Shown here piece after piece: positions 8,188-16,845 of a DNA stretch of 64,000 nucleotides. The position numbers were made by a program, and so were the translations under genes. The notes below the pieces were generated by a model. It was not told where the DNA came from. It did no database searches and was given only the letters and a program-made list of their open reading frames with translations. The stretch is from Nostoc sp. UHCC 0926 (lineage in GTDB: Bacteria > Cyanobacteriota > Cyanobacteriia > Cyanobacteriales > Nostocaceae). The stretch's first letter is position 1; the number at the start of each line of letters is the position of its first letter. The stretch spans positions 4,154,001 to 4,218,000 of the forward strand of contig NZ_CP117768.1 in NCBI RefSeq assembly GCF_028623165.1. Direction: 5' to 3'.

Positions 8188-9309
8188 ATGGCAATTGAAT
8201 TTATTGGAATGATTGGAACACGACAAATATCTGAGTTAGATGGGCCGACAGTTTCGATCACCGGCGGTTCCATAGATGCCGCCTACGTCCGCAAGTTTGC
8301 TAAGGCACATGAAGATGGTGGCTTTGATCGGGTACTAGTTGGTTATGGTTCAACTGGCCCCGATGGCTTAACTGTGGCTTCGTTCGCAGCGGCTGCAACA
8401 GAACGGTTGAAGTTTTTAATCGCCCACCGCCCTGGTTTCGTGGCTCCTACACTCTTCGCACGCAAGACAGCAACTTTGGATCATTTTACTAATGGTCGCA
8501 TTGCCGTACACATTATTACAGGTGGCAGCGATGCTGAACAGCAACGCGATGGTGATTGGCTTGACCACGATACTCGCTATCGCCGTACAGATGAGTACCT
8601 CGACATCGTACGCCGGGTATGGACGAGTGATACTCCCTTCGACTATGAGGGCGAATTCTACCGGGTGAAAGATGCTTACTCAGATGTGAAGCCTTTACAA
8701 CAACCCCACATACCCGTGTACTTTGGCGGTGCTTCTGGTGCAGCAGTACCTGTGGGTGCAAAGCACAGTGATGTCTACGCTATGTGGGGAGAACCGATTG
8801 CGGCGGTTAAGGAACGGATACGTGAAGTAAAAGCTGTAACACCACCAGAGCGATCGCCACGGTTTAGTGTATCTTTGCGACCGATTCTAGGTGATACTGA
8901 GGAGAAGGCTTGGGAACGGGCGCACTTAATTCTATCGCGTGTTAAGGAAATTCGGGCTGCAAAAACCGAAAATCGGCTACCAATAACTCCCTACTTTAAT
9001 TTAGTACCACCGCAAGCAGTGGGTTCCAATCGTTTGTTACAGTTTGCCCAAGAAAGCGAAATTTTCGATAAGCGCTTGTGGACGCCAATTGCTGCCGTTA
9101 CTGGTGCTTATGGTAACACTACAGCCCTGGTTGGGACACCGGAGCAAGTAGCAGAGTCCCTTGTGGATTACTATGATGCTGGGGTAACTACTTTATTGAT
9201 TCGAGGATTTGATCCATTAGAAGATGCGATCGCTTATGGTCGTGATGTGATTCCGCTAGTCCGGGCAGAAGTGCAACGGCGGGAGCGACAAGCAAGTGTT
9301 GTTGCTTAA
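8188..9309 (+). CDS. LLM-class flavin-dependent monooxygenase (alkanesulfonate monooxygenase-like)
   Basis: This is a luciferase-like TIM-barrel flavoenzyme. The pattern is close to SsuD-type alkanesulfonate monooxygenases, which use FMNH2 and O2 to release sulfite from sulfonates: GGFDRVLVGYGS, FLIAHRPGFVAPTLFARK, NGRIAVHIITGGSDAEQQRDGD and YFGGASGAA. Length (373 aa) fits the family. GAGGTG lies seven to ten bases before the ATG at 8188. The flanking binding proteins support a role in organosulfur use; the substrate may differ from simple alkanesulfonates. The stop codon TAA coincides with the left edge of a MITE (9307), so the native C-terminus could have been changed by the insertion. Confidence 0.85.
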   Translation: MAIEFIGMIGTRQISELDGPTVSITGGSIDAAYVRKFAKAHEDGGFDRVLVGYGSTGPDGLTVASFAAAATERLKFLIAHRPGFVAPTLFARKTATLDHFTNGRIAVHIITGGSDAEQQRDGDWLDHDTRYRRTDEYLDIVRRVWTSDTPFDYEGEFYRVKDAYSDVKPLQQPHIPVYFGGASGAAVPVGAKHSDVYAMWGEPIAAVKERIREVKAVTPPERSPRFSVSLRPILGDTEEKAWERAHLILSRVKEIRAAKTENRLPITPYFNLVPPQAVGSNRLLQFAQESEIFDKRLWTPIAAVTGAYGNTTALVGTPEQVAESLVDYYDAGVTTLLIRGFDPLEDAIAYGRDVIPLVRAEVQRRERQASVVA

Positions 9310-9472
9310 GGACTTTCAAATAAAAAAATATTCAACTACTTCTTGTGGGATGGGCCGAGAAGTCGTCTGTAGCCAAAGGCGCTCATGTTGGCCACTCCGC
9401 AAGATTGAATAATTTTTTTGTTGGAAATCCCTTAGATCAAGATTGGATAATTGATTTTTTGATAGTCCCTTA
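9307..9472. mobile_element. MITE-like element with AGGGACT-type ends
   Basis: The element begins TAAGGACTTTCAAA and ends TTTTTTGATAGTCCCTTA, an imperfect terminal inverted repeat of roughly 30 bp. Internal blocks (CAACTACTTCTTGTGGGATGG, read across 9333-9353, CAAGATTGAATAAT and GGAAATCCCTTA) recur in part at 6621-6690, and the end types recur at 31326 and 49151-49275. It has no coding capacity. Confidence 0.6.
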
Positions 9473-9500
9473 ACAACTTTATTCGTAAGGAATATCATTC

Positions 9501-9710
9501 ATGACCAAAGTATTGATTCTCGATGCCAACCAACAACCGTTATATCCAGTACGTATCAGCCGTGCTAGGCTGCTATTGTCACAAGGTAAAGCTACCGTAT
9601 TCCAGCGATATCCCTTTACTATCATTCTGAAGGAGTCTCTTTCTCGTCTAAAACTTGAGCAACTTGGCTTCAAGCTTCACCCTGGCATTAAAATAATTCG
9701 TAATTTGTAA
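9501..9710 (+). pseudogene. IscB-type RRXRR nuclease remnant (N-terminal PLMP domain only)
   Basis: The 69-residue product matches the N-terminus of IscB/RRXRR-type HNH nucleases, which are the transposon-encoded, RNA-guided relatives of Cas9: VLILDANQQPLYPV, then RARLLLSQGKATVFQRYPFTIIL. It ends just where the first RuvC motif should begin. The usual KIDPGSK reads KLHPGIK here, so the catalytic Asp is replaced by His, and a stop follows six codons after KLHPGIK. The RuvC, bridge-helix and HNH regions are absent downstream. It is best read as a dead fragment. The DNA immediately upstream is a MITE, so no intact guide-RNA region is evident. Confidence 0.75.
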
Positions 9711-9782
9711 TTGAATTATTAGCTACGAATTAGGAATTACGAATTAGTAAATGTTAGTTGCCTCCCAAACCGAGGAATATAA

Positions 9783-10457
9783 ATGACAGACCACACCATC
9801 TTAGAACCATTACCAGAAGACGAATGGTTTATTGAGAGCCAGGAACTACGATCCTTTGTAGCAACAGTGCGTGAAATTAGCGCTAGCACTGCTGACGATC
9901 GCACCCAAACTCTAGCTAGACTAGAACCCTATTTTCAAGAACTGCTTGCCCAACAGGAATGGCTCCCGGAAAAGTTTGCTCAAATCAATCCCGAAAGCAA
10001 AATGGGCGGCGGTATTGGTCAATGGCTGCTTTATCGCGCCAAAGACCGTTCCCTCTCAGTCTTCAGCTTGGTGATTCCCCCAGGTTCAACGACTCCCGTC
10101 CACGACCATTTGGCTTGGGGATTGATTGGTTTATACAAAGGAAATCAAGAAGAAACAGTCTATCGCCGTCTAGATAACGGTGATGCTGAAGGACATGCAC
10201 AATTACAAGTAACTGAAGTGCGATTGCTTCAACCAGGGGATATCTACCGCCTCTTACCTCCAGATGGTGATATCCACGCCGTCAAAACCACATCCCAGAG
10301 CGCATCTGTATCTATCCATCTTCTGGGTAATGATACTGGCTGCATCTTGCGTCACCAGTTCATCCCAGAATCTCATAGCGTCAAATCTTTTCGCTCTGGA
10401 TATTCCAACGCTCCCTGTAAAGAGGAAGAGGAAAAAGAACATGCCCAAGTCCGATAG
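9783..10457 (+). CDS. Cysteine dioxygenase-like cupin protein
   Basis: The protein belongs to the cysteine dioxygenase type I/cupin family, whose members use non-haem iron and O2 to oxidise thiols. The metal-binding core is visible in PGSTTPVHDHLAWGLIGLYKG, and a later His is present in DGDIHAVKTTSQSASVSIHLLG. Length (224 aa) fits the bacterial family. Its 3' end overlaps the following aldolase gene by 17 bp, indicating translational coupling. In this cluster it probably oxidises a thiol or sulfur intermediate; cysteine itself is not proven as the substrate. Confidence 0.75.
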   Translation: MTDHTILEPLPEDEWFIESQELRSFVATVREISASTADDRTQTLARLEPYFQELLAQQEWLPEKFAQINPESKMGGGIGQWLLYRAKDRSLSVFSLVIPPGSTTPVHDHLAWGLIGLYKGNQEETVYRRLDNGDAEGHAQLQVTEVRLLQPGDIYRLLPPDGDIHAVKTTSQSASVSIHLLGNDTGCILRHQFIPESHSVKSFRSGYSNAPCKEEEEKEHAQVR

Positions 10458-11202
10458 ACCACAACCCCCAGTATTCGAGCGAGTTGAAGACGAACGCCTG
10501 CACCGTAAGCAACGTCTCGCCGCTGCCTTTCGCCTGTTTGGTAAGTTTGGGTTCAGCGAGGGAATCGCCGGCCATATTACAGCTCGTGATCCGGAGTTTA
10601 CAGACCATTTCTGGGTCAATCCATTCGGGACATACTTCGGTCATATCCGAGTTTCTGACCTGATCTTAGTTAATAGAGAAGGTGAGGTGGTTAAAGGCGA
10701 TGCTGAGGTCAATCAAGCGGCTTTCGCCATCCATTCTCAGATTCATGAAGCTCGACCTGATGTGATAGCGGCGGCTCACGCCCATTCACTTTATGGTAAA
10801 GCCTGGTCTAGTTTAGGTCGTCTCCTTGACCCCTTAACTCAAGATTCCTGTGCTTTTTACGAAGACCATGCCCTATTTGATGATTTCACAGGTGTGGTTT
10901 TAGAAATTTCTGAGGGTCAGCGACTGGCGCAAACCTTGGGCACAAATAAAGCCATAATCCTGCGTAACCACAGCATTTTAACTGTGGGACATACAGTAGA
11001 TGAAGCTGCCTTTTGGTACATTAGCTTAGAGCGATCGTGCCAAGCCCAACTACTGGCAGAAGCTGCGGGTAGACCTACTACTATCAAACACGAAACAGCC
11101 CGCTTAACGCAAACTCAAGTGGGGTCACATATAAGTGGGTGGTTCAGCTTCCAGCCACTTTACGACAGAATTGTCCGTGAAGAACCTGATTTGCTGAATT
11201 AG
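10441..11202 (+). CDS. Class II aldolase/adducin family protein
   Basis: This Zn-dependent class II aldolase-like protein has EGIAGHITARDPEF, HSQIHEARPDVIAAAHAHSLYG with a metal-ligand HAHS pair, and LRNHSILTVGHTVDEAAFWY with a further ligand His. Such enzymes cleave or epimerise sugar phosphates or hydroxy acids; the substrate here is unknown. I chose the ATG at 10441 because AGAGGAAGAGGAAA lies just upstream and the product then starts MPKSDRPQPP; longer starts in this frame would overlap the preceding gene extensively. The gene is coupled to the cupin gene by a 17-bp overlap. Confidence 0.8.
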   Translation: MPKSDRPQPPVFERVEDERLHRKQRLAAAFRLFGKFGFSEGIAGHITARDPEFTDHFWVNPFGTYFGHIRVSDLILVNREGEVVKGDAEVNQAAFAIHSQIHEARPDVIAAAHAHSLYGKAWSSLGRLLDPLTQDSCAFYEDHALFDDFTGVVLEISEGQRLAQTLGTNKAIILRNHSILTVGHTVDEAAFWYISLERSCQAQLLAEAAGRPTTIKHETARLTQTQVGSHISGWFSFQPLYDRIVREEPDLLN

Positions 11203-11354
11203 TGCTGTGTTTTTTGACACTGAGATAATAGGCAGGGAAGTATCAATTTACCCTACTTCCCGCTATTTTTATATCAATTTAATCTAGATTTATCTATATA
11301 CTCCGGTAAACCTATAAGTTTATAGTATAAATATAGTTCAGAGAGATCATTTTG

Positions 11355-12473
11355 ATGATTCACCTAATCTTTCGCCGCTTAATTACCAAGTGGATATCGT
11401 TGATAAAAATCAGGAATATCCCATTTAACAACCAACATAAATTATTCTTTTCTTCTGTTTTGCCAATTGCGGGGGCTTTTGTTGCAGGGCTTTGTCTAAG
11501 CGTGCTATTTGCCGCCTGCTCATCGACACCTACTGTTAATTCCCCTAATCCCAGTGCCACATCTGTTAGCAATTCGGCTTCCAGTAAAGCAACAGTGGTA
11601 AGATTTGGCTATCAAAAATCGACTATTTTACTTAGAACTAAAGGTGTTTTAGAAAAGCGTTTGGCACCAGAAGGGATCACTGTAAAGTGGACTGAATTTC
11701 AAGCGGGTCCCCAACTCCTAGAAGCCATGAATGTGGGTAGTATTGACATTGGTCCTGTAGGAGAATCACCGCCAATATTTGCCCAAGCAGCTGGAGCATC
11801 ACTAACTTACGTTGTTGGTACTGCGGCTACTCCGGCTAGTTCAGCAATTCTTGTTCCTCAAAATTCACAAATTCAAAAACTTACTGACCTCAAAGGTAAA
11901 AAAGTTGCCTTTCAAAAAGGCTCTAGCGCTCACTTATTGTTAGTCCAAGCTTTAGAAAAAGCGGGATTGAAATATACTGACATTGAACCCAAATATTTAG
12001 CACCAGCTGATGCCCGCGCTGCATTTGTCAAGGGTAGTGTGGATGCTTGGGTGATTTGGGACCCCTTCTATGCAGCGGCTCAAGATGCAACTAAAGCCAG
12101 AGTCCTAATTGATGGCACAGGAATCAATAAACAGGGAGGATATTATTTGATGACTCGCAAATTTGTCACTGAAAATCCCCAAACTGTCAAGGCAATACTT
12201 GAGGAAATTCAAAATTTAGAAGAATGGTCTAAACAGAATCGAGAAGAAGTAGCAAAAACTCTAGCACCTGTGTTAGGAATTGATCTAGAAACGATGAAAA
12301 AAGCAACTAACAGACGGACTTTTGGTCTTGTACCAGTTGATGACAATCTAATAAATCTACAACAAGGTGTTGCGGATACATATTATAAATTGAAGTTAAT
12401 TCCCAAAGAGGTAAATGTGAAAGATGCAGTGTTGACAAAAGAGCAATACGCTGCATTTTCCCCAAAAACTTAA
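11355..12473 (+). CDS. Second sulfonate-type ABC substrate-binding lipoprotein (SsuA-like)
   Basis: A long N-terminal segment ends in a lipobox (LFAAC, near residue 55), followed by a Ser/Thr/Asn-rich linker and an SsuA/NMT1-type binding domain: VRFGYQKSTILLRTKGVLEKRL, SIDIGPVGESPPIFAQAAG, LTDLKGKKVAFQKGSSAH and VDAWVIWDPFYAAAQ. It is a clear paralogue of the protein at 6773-7825, and two binding proteins in one cluster suggest two related ligands. A TTG at 11352 and an ATG at 11355 are both possible starts; the cytoplasmic head before the hydrophobic segment is unusually long, so an internal start is also conceivable. Confidence 0.85.
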   Translation: MIHLIFRRLITKWISLIKIRNIPFNNQHKLFFSSVLPIAGAFVAGLCLSVLFAACSSTPTVNSPNPSATSVSNSASSKATVVRFGYQKSTILLRTKGVLEKRLAPEGITVKWTEFQAGPQLLEAMNVGSIDIGPVGESPPIFAQAAGASLTYVVGTAATPASSAILVPQNSQIQKLTDLKGKKVAFQKGSSAHLLLVQALEKAGLKYTDIEPKYLAPADARAAFVKGSVDAWVIWDPFYAAAQDATKARVLIDGTGINKQGGYYLMTRKFVTENPQTVKAILEEIQNLEEWSKQNREEVAKTLAPVLGIDLETMKKATNRRTFGLVPVDDNLINLQQGVADTYYKLKLIPKEVNVKDAVLTKEQYAAFSPKT

Positions 12474-12586
12474 ACTAGTACAATGAATCGGCTGTAGGGG
12501 CGTACAGATGTATACCCCGATAAATGGAATTGATGTTAGTAATAAAACAACTGGAAATTTTTGAAATGTGAATCTGGGAATTGATT

Positions 12587-13408
12587 ATGACTAATCCTAC
12601 AGAATTACTGCGATCGCGCTACGGTGAAATCCCCTTCAATCCCGAAATTGAATGGAATGATTCCCTAACAGCACTACTATCTCACCGTTCAATCCGGTCT
12701 TATCTATCTGATCCTCTACCACCAGGAACTCTGGAGTTACTAATTGCAGCCGCCCAATCTGCATCTACTTCCTCTAATTTGCAAACCTGGAGTGTGGTAG
12801 CAGTCGAAGATCAACAGCGCAAAGAGGAGTTATCCAAGCTAGCAGGAAACCAAGCACATATTAAGCAGGTTCCTTTATTCGTGGTTTGGTTAGCAGACTT
12901 GGCGCGTCTAAGCTACGTAGCCGATAGTCGCGGCATATCTCATGATGCGCTGGAATACTTGGAAATGTTTGTGATGGCAACAATCGATGCAACTTTGGCG
13001 GCGCAAAACGCAGCAGTAGCAGCTGAATCACTCGGTTTGGGAACAGTATATATCGGCGGAATCAGGAACCACCCGCAAGAGGTCGCAGAGATATTGAATT
13101 TGCCCTCCTCTGTGTATGCTGTGTTTGGGCTGTGTGTTGGCTATGCGAATCCTGAGGTAGAAGCAGCGATTAAGCCAAGGTTGCCACAATCAGCGATACT
13201 GCACCGTGAAACTTATAAATTGGCAGATCAAGAAGAAGCGATCGCTCACTATAACGATATCATCAAAGACTTTTATACTGAACAAAAGATGAATATCCCC
13301 GGTGATTGGTCAGAACACTCAGCCCAACGGATCGCAACTGTCGAGTCATTGAAGGGACGCGATCGCTTGCGTGAAGTTCTCAATTACCTCGGCTTCAAGT
13401 TACTGTAA
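12587..13408 (+). CDS. Nitroreductase-family flavin oxidoreductase (NfsA/FRP-type)
   Basis: An FMN-dependent nitroreductase fold is indicated by LLSHRSIRSYLSDPLPPGTLE near the start (FMN phosphate binding) and AAQSASTSSNLQTWSVVAV. AAESLGLGTVYIGGIRNHP is typical of the NADPH:FMN oxidoreductase branch. Such a protein could supply reduced flavin to the LLM monooxygenase in the same cluster, which is an inference from context. I prefer the ATG at 12587 over the TTG two codons earlier. It is followed 18 bp later by an SDR gene. Confidence 0.8.
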   Translation: MTNPTELLRSRYGEIPFNPEIEWNDSLTALLSHRSIRSYLSDPLPPGTLELLIAAAQSASTSSNLQTWSVVAVEDQQRKEELSKLAGNQAHIKQVPLFVVWLADLARLSYVADSRGISHDALEYLEMFVMATIDATLAAQNAAVAAESLGLGTVYIGGIRNHPQEVAEILNLPSSVYAVFGLCVGYANPEVEAAIKPRLPQSAILHRETYKLADQEEAIAHYNDIIKDFYTEQKMNIPGDWSEHSAQRIATVESLKGRDRLREVLNYLGFKLL

Positions 13409-13426
13409 ACAAGAAGAATCAAGATT

Positions 13427-14215
13427 ATGGATTTGCAACTCCGTGGCAAAGTCGCCTTAGTGACAGCTGCTAGTAAAGGTTTGGGCAAAGCTACAGCAAG
13501 GCAATTTGCCCGTGAGGGTGCAAAAATTGCCATCTGCGCCCGCAGTGAGTTAATTCACAAAACAGCTGCGGAGATTGAAAGCGAAACAGGTACAGAAGTG
13601 CTATCTCTGCGTGCAGACGTTACCAGTCAAGCAGATATTGAGCTAGTGATTAATGCCACAGTAGAGAAATTCGGCGGGTTGGATATCCTGGTTACCAACG
13701 CCGGAGGCCCACCCGCTGGCACTTTTGACGATATCGATTTGGCAACTTGGGAAACTTCGATCAACTTGACTTTGCTGAGTGCGGTACGCTTGGTGAAGTT
13801 CGCTTTACCTTACTTACGCCAATCTACAGCACCAGCGATTCTGACCATCACCTCAACCTCAACTAAACAACCAGCCCAAAATCTGGTGTTGTCTAATTCG
13901 ATTCGATTAGCGGTGATTGGTTTAACGAAAACTCTCAGCCAAGAACTCGGTAGCGATAAAATTCGCGTCAACAGCATCTTACCAGGCTGGACATATACAG
14001 AACGGGTAGAAGAATTAATCAACGCCCGCATTGCTAAAAGTGGTGAAACAAAAGCAGCAGAAATTGCTAGAGTCAATGGGACAGTTCCTTTAGGTCGTAT
14101 AGGGACACCAGAAGAGTTTGCCAATGTCGCGGTATTTCTAAGTTCACCAGCCGCCTCATTTGTAAATGGAGTCATGCTGCAAGTAGATGGCGGAATTATT
14201 CAAGGAACATTTTGA
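13427..14215 (+). CDS. SDR-family oxidoreductase lacking the canonical catalytic Tyr-Lys
   Basis: A Rossmann-fold short-chain dehydrogenase with VALVTAASKGLGKATA near the N-terminus, LVTNAGGPPAG, and a C-terminal PLGRIGTPEEFANVAVFLSSP...VDGG typical of FabG-like proteins. Where YxxxK is expected the sequence reads LVLSNSIRLAVIGL, so Tyr and Lys are replaced by Ser and Arg. This matches a known divergent SDR subgroup described as lacking the canonical tetrad, so the activity may be atypical. It closes the organosulfur cluster, 18 bp after the nitroreductase gene. The substrate is unknown. Confidence 0.8.
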   Translation: MDLQLRGKVALVTAASKGLGKATARQFAREGAKIAICARSELIHKTAAEIESETGTEVLSLRADVTSQADIELVINATVEKFGGLDILVTNAGGPPAGTFDDIDLATWETSINLTLLSAVRLVKFALPYLRQSTAPAILTITSTSTKQPAQNLVLSNSIRLAVIGLTKTLSQELGSDKIRVNSILPGWTYTERVEELINARIAKSGETKAAEIARVNGTVPLGRIGTPEEFANVAVFLSSPAASFVNGVMLQVDGGIIQGTF

Positions 14216-14338
14216 GCAGTTTGACAAAAGTAGTTTTGTTTGAACCTTTTACAAATGACTCCTAGTAGTTTGGGTATTGCTGCTGAATGCTTAGAGGTTG
14301 TTTGGAAAGTTGTATAAATCCTAACAACTTATTAAAAT

Positions 14339-14905
14339 TCAAATTTTTTGTAGATACTCAGGTGGGACATGATCCACTAACCAAACACCATTAGCAGAAC
14401 AATAGAAGATGTAACCAGCCTGATGCATTGCCGCAGCGTATACAACAAAAACTACTGCTTTTCCATGTCTTGCACCAACAGTTTGTGCTGTTGCAATATC
14501 CTTCGATAAATGGATATGATGTCGTGACATTTTACAAAGTCCTGTTTGCATAATTGCCTTTACAGATTTGTGTCCCGTGCCGTGATAAAGCTCATCTGGG
14601 GGAACAACAGATTCTAATTGTAAATCGACTTTTATACTATGTCCTTGGTTCGCACGAATCAGAGTCCCTGTAGAATCAAAAGAAAACCGTTGTTTATCGT
14701 TGGATTCAACTACCGCCTCTAATTCCTGACGGTTAATCGGAAACTTGTTTTTAGCACAAGCAGTAAGTAGTTCATCAACAGCAACCCAACCAGCAGGAGC
14801 AAGTTTAATTCCAATTGCATGTGGTGTATGTCGCAGATATTTACTGAGATATTTACTGATTTTGACGAGGCGAGAATCACTCATTTGATTATGTTTATCA
14901 TTCAT
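14339..14905 (-). CDS. kptA: RNA 2'-phosphotransferase (Tpt1/KptA family)
   Basis: Tpt1/KptA enzymes transfer a 2'-phosphate from RNA to NAD+. The family hallmarks are present: KYLRHTP near the N-terminus, the winged-helix region ending in RANQGHS, LYHGTGHKSVKAIMQTGL, and HHIHLSKDIATAQTVGARHG. Length (188 aa) is normal for bacterial KptA. The biological substrate in bacteria, which lack tRNA splicing of the yeast type, is unclear. A second in-frame Met lies seven residues in, and neither start has a strong ribosome binding site. It is followed by the permease gene, also on the minus strand but upstream in transcription. Confidence 0.9.
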   Translation of the reverse strand: MNDKHNQMSDSRLVKISKYLSKYLRHTPHAIGIKLAPAGWVAVDELLTACAKNKFPINRQELEAVVESNDKQRFSFDSTGTLIRANQGHSIKVDLQLESVVPPDELYHGTGHKSVKAIMQTGLCKMSRHHIHLSKDIATAQTVGARHGKAVVFVVYAAAMHQAGYIFYCSANGVWLVDHVPPEYLQKI

Positions 14906-14942
14906 TTACTACAATTAGAGCTTTTTATATGACATAAAATTT

Positions 14943-16271
14943 TTATTGATGGTTTGACTGTGTGGCAATTGCCAGAATTTGTCTTCCCATCATGGCTAAT
15001 GCCACTCCAATCATCACCATGAGTGTCACCTTCCCACCAGGAACGAGTGATTGATTTATGCTATCTGAGTTTTCTTGTTCTTGACGTTGCTTCCAACTCA
15101 TTAACGCCGGAATAATTCCACCGAGAACTGAGATACTAAATGTTCCAGTGTAATCTAAGGCAGTAAAAAAGATGGTTGGATTGAGTGTTCCCAGAGTCAT
15201 AGGAGGGAAAAGAACCAGCGAATAGAGGGATAGGCGACTAGAAAGTTTGCCCTGTGTAATTAGGAAAATATCTTTGAACACATCCAGCAACCCGTATACA
15301 AATCCAATGAATGATGTGACGATCGCAAACTCTGAAAAAATGGATGCTAACACTCCTAACCATTCCCCCACACCACCTGTTCGGAGAATTTGCAACGGGT
15401 CAAAAACAGTTCTACCATCAGATGTGTCATGTAGGATATCAGGACTGACGCTTCCTAAAATTACGGCATTCCACGCCAAGAACATAATTAGAGGAATCAC
15501 AGAACCAATAAAGATAGACTGACGAATTTTGTGGGCATCCCCTTCGAGTTGCGTCACAACCAGCGGCACAACGTTTTGGAAAAATAGCGCCACAGACATT
15601 ACTGAAATGGCACTACCAAGGGCACTCCAATTCTGAAATAATAGTTGGGCACTCTGAATGTGCCCTCCTACCAGAAACAATAATCCCAAGAAGGAAACGA
15701 TAACAATTCCGACAAAGGCGCTATTTAATTTCTCAATAAACTTTTCTCGCCCAAGATACATAATGCCACCAAATAAGAGCGTGAAAGTCGTTGTACCCAC
15801 CCACTTTGGCAATATCTGCACACTCCAGACTTTTGCCACCGCAGATCCTAAAATCTCTCCACCTTCGGTGATGTATGCCACTAAGAGAGCATAGTGCATG
15901 AATAAATATGCGCCGCCAGCAATTTGCCCTCCCAGCTTACCAAGGATCTTCTCAACAACTCCCAAAAAACCTATACTCGGACACCCTTCTGTTCGCATCG
16001 TGTTTAAGATCACCTCTGCAACCAATAACCCTGAAACTAAAGCGTAGAGCCAAACAGCAATCAGCCCAGATGTGGATGGCACAATACCAGACGGCAGGGT
16101 AACAGCTGGTAAGGCGAGAATCCCAGCCCCAATGGTGGTTCCCGCAATCAATGCAGTACTCCCCAATACGCTACCCGGTTGATGATTGAGTTTCTTTCCA
16201 TCAAATTCGAGATGAGAAAACAACCGAGTGATTTGCTCTGAATCTTTGAGAACAGTCTTTATGGCAACCAT
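14943..16271 (-). CDS. Aromatic amino acid permease (Mtr/TyrP, HAAAP family)
   Basis: This polytopic inner-membrane protein (442 aa, about 11 hydrophobic segments) begins its membrane part with GSTALIAGTTIGAGILALPAV, the sodium- or proton-coupled motif of the tryptophan/tyrosine transporter family. Other matching segments are FLGVVEKILGKLGGQIAGGAYLF (as a pattern) and SFIGFVYGLLDVFKDIF. It should import tryptophan or tyrosine; specificity cannot be read. It lies 37 bp upstream of kptA on the same strand, which may mean co-transcription. Confidence 0.85.
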   Translation of the reverse strand: MVAIKTVLKDSEQITRLFSHLEFDGKKLNHQPGSVLGSTALIAGTTIGAGILALPAVTLPSGIVPSTSGLIAVWLYALVSGLLVAEVILNTMRTEGCPSIGFLGVVEKILGKLGGQIAGGAYLFMHYALLVAYITEGGEILGSAVAKVWSVQILPKWVGTTTFTLLFGGIMYLGREKFIEKLNSAFVGIVIVSFLGLLFLVGGHIQSAQLLFQNWSALGSAISVMSVALFFQNVVPLVVTQLEGDAHKIRQSIFIGSVIPLIMFLAWNAVILGSVSPDILHDTSDGRTVFDPLQILRTGGVGEWLGVLASIFSEFAIVTSFIGFVYGLLDVFKDIFLITQGKLSSRLSLYSLVLFPPMTLGTLNPTIFFTALDYTGTFSISVLGGIIPALMSWKQRQEQENSDSINQSLVPGGKVTLMVMIGVALAMMGRQILAIATQSNHQ

Positions 16272-16845
16272 ACTGAATATCTATACTTAAACAAAATTAA
16301 TAATATTAACATATGTAAATATTATTCGCAAAAACCCTGATGTTCCTGCTTTTTTAACCAAATTTTTGTGGTAAGTAAGCGATCGCTACTTGATCATCAA
16401 CACAACTTTTAGACTATAAATGTCACTTGTAGCACTTGATTAAGTTTTACTTTGGGCAAATGCATCCGTGCGATCGCGCCCTCTCCCCCAATGCTGTAGC
16501 CAATCGCCCCAAACCATCTAACCCCCCAAGAACATCAAGAGCTTTGCTGACATTGGCTATTGGATTGACACTGGTCGCGTTGGTGGTAAACCTTGTGCCA
16601 AGATTCGCTGTCTGAGCAATTTGTTAGAAAAACCAGTGTAAAGGGAACACTTCAAACAAGACCCTCTGCTGAAAAATTTGATTGTGATTTATTTAACAGA
16701 TTATCGGGTTTTAGTAAGGACAAATTAAAACTCCTTTGACACAATAGTACAGAAACACAGAGGTATCTAATATTCTCATATCTCTGTACATATGAGTAAA
16801 CGACAAATTGGTATAAAAATAATCTAGTAAATTACCCAAGACCCT
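16272..16845. other. Gene-free region with a possible short coding remnant
   Basis: No complete gene is visible. Around 16525-16641 the plus strand reads NIKSFADIGYWIDTGRVGGK and continues to a stop, without a start codon or ribosome binding site. It looks like the decayed 3' end of a gene, but I do not recognise the family. The rest is AT-rich. Confidence 0.3.

Noticed and set aside
7738..8226. Long open frames on both strands through the 21-bp repeat
   Set aside because: They arise because the repeat period is a multiple of three. There is no ribosome binding site, and the minus-strand frame overlaps the ends of two well-supported genes.
16525..16641. Short readable stretch SFADIGYWIDTGRVGGKPC
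   Set aside because: It looks protein-like but has no start, no ribosome binding site and no family I can name, so it is only mentioned as a possible remnant.
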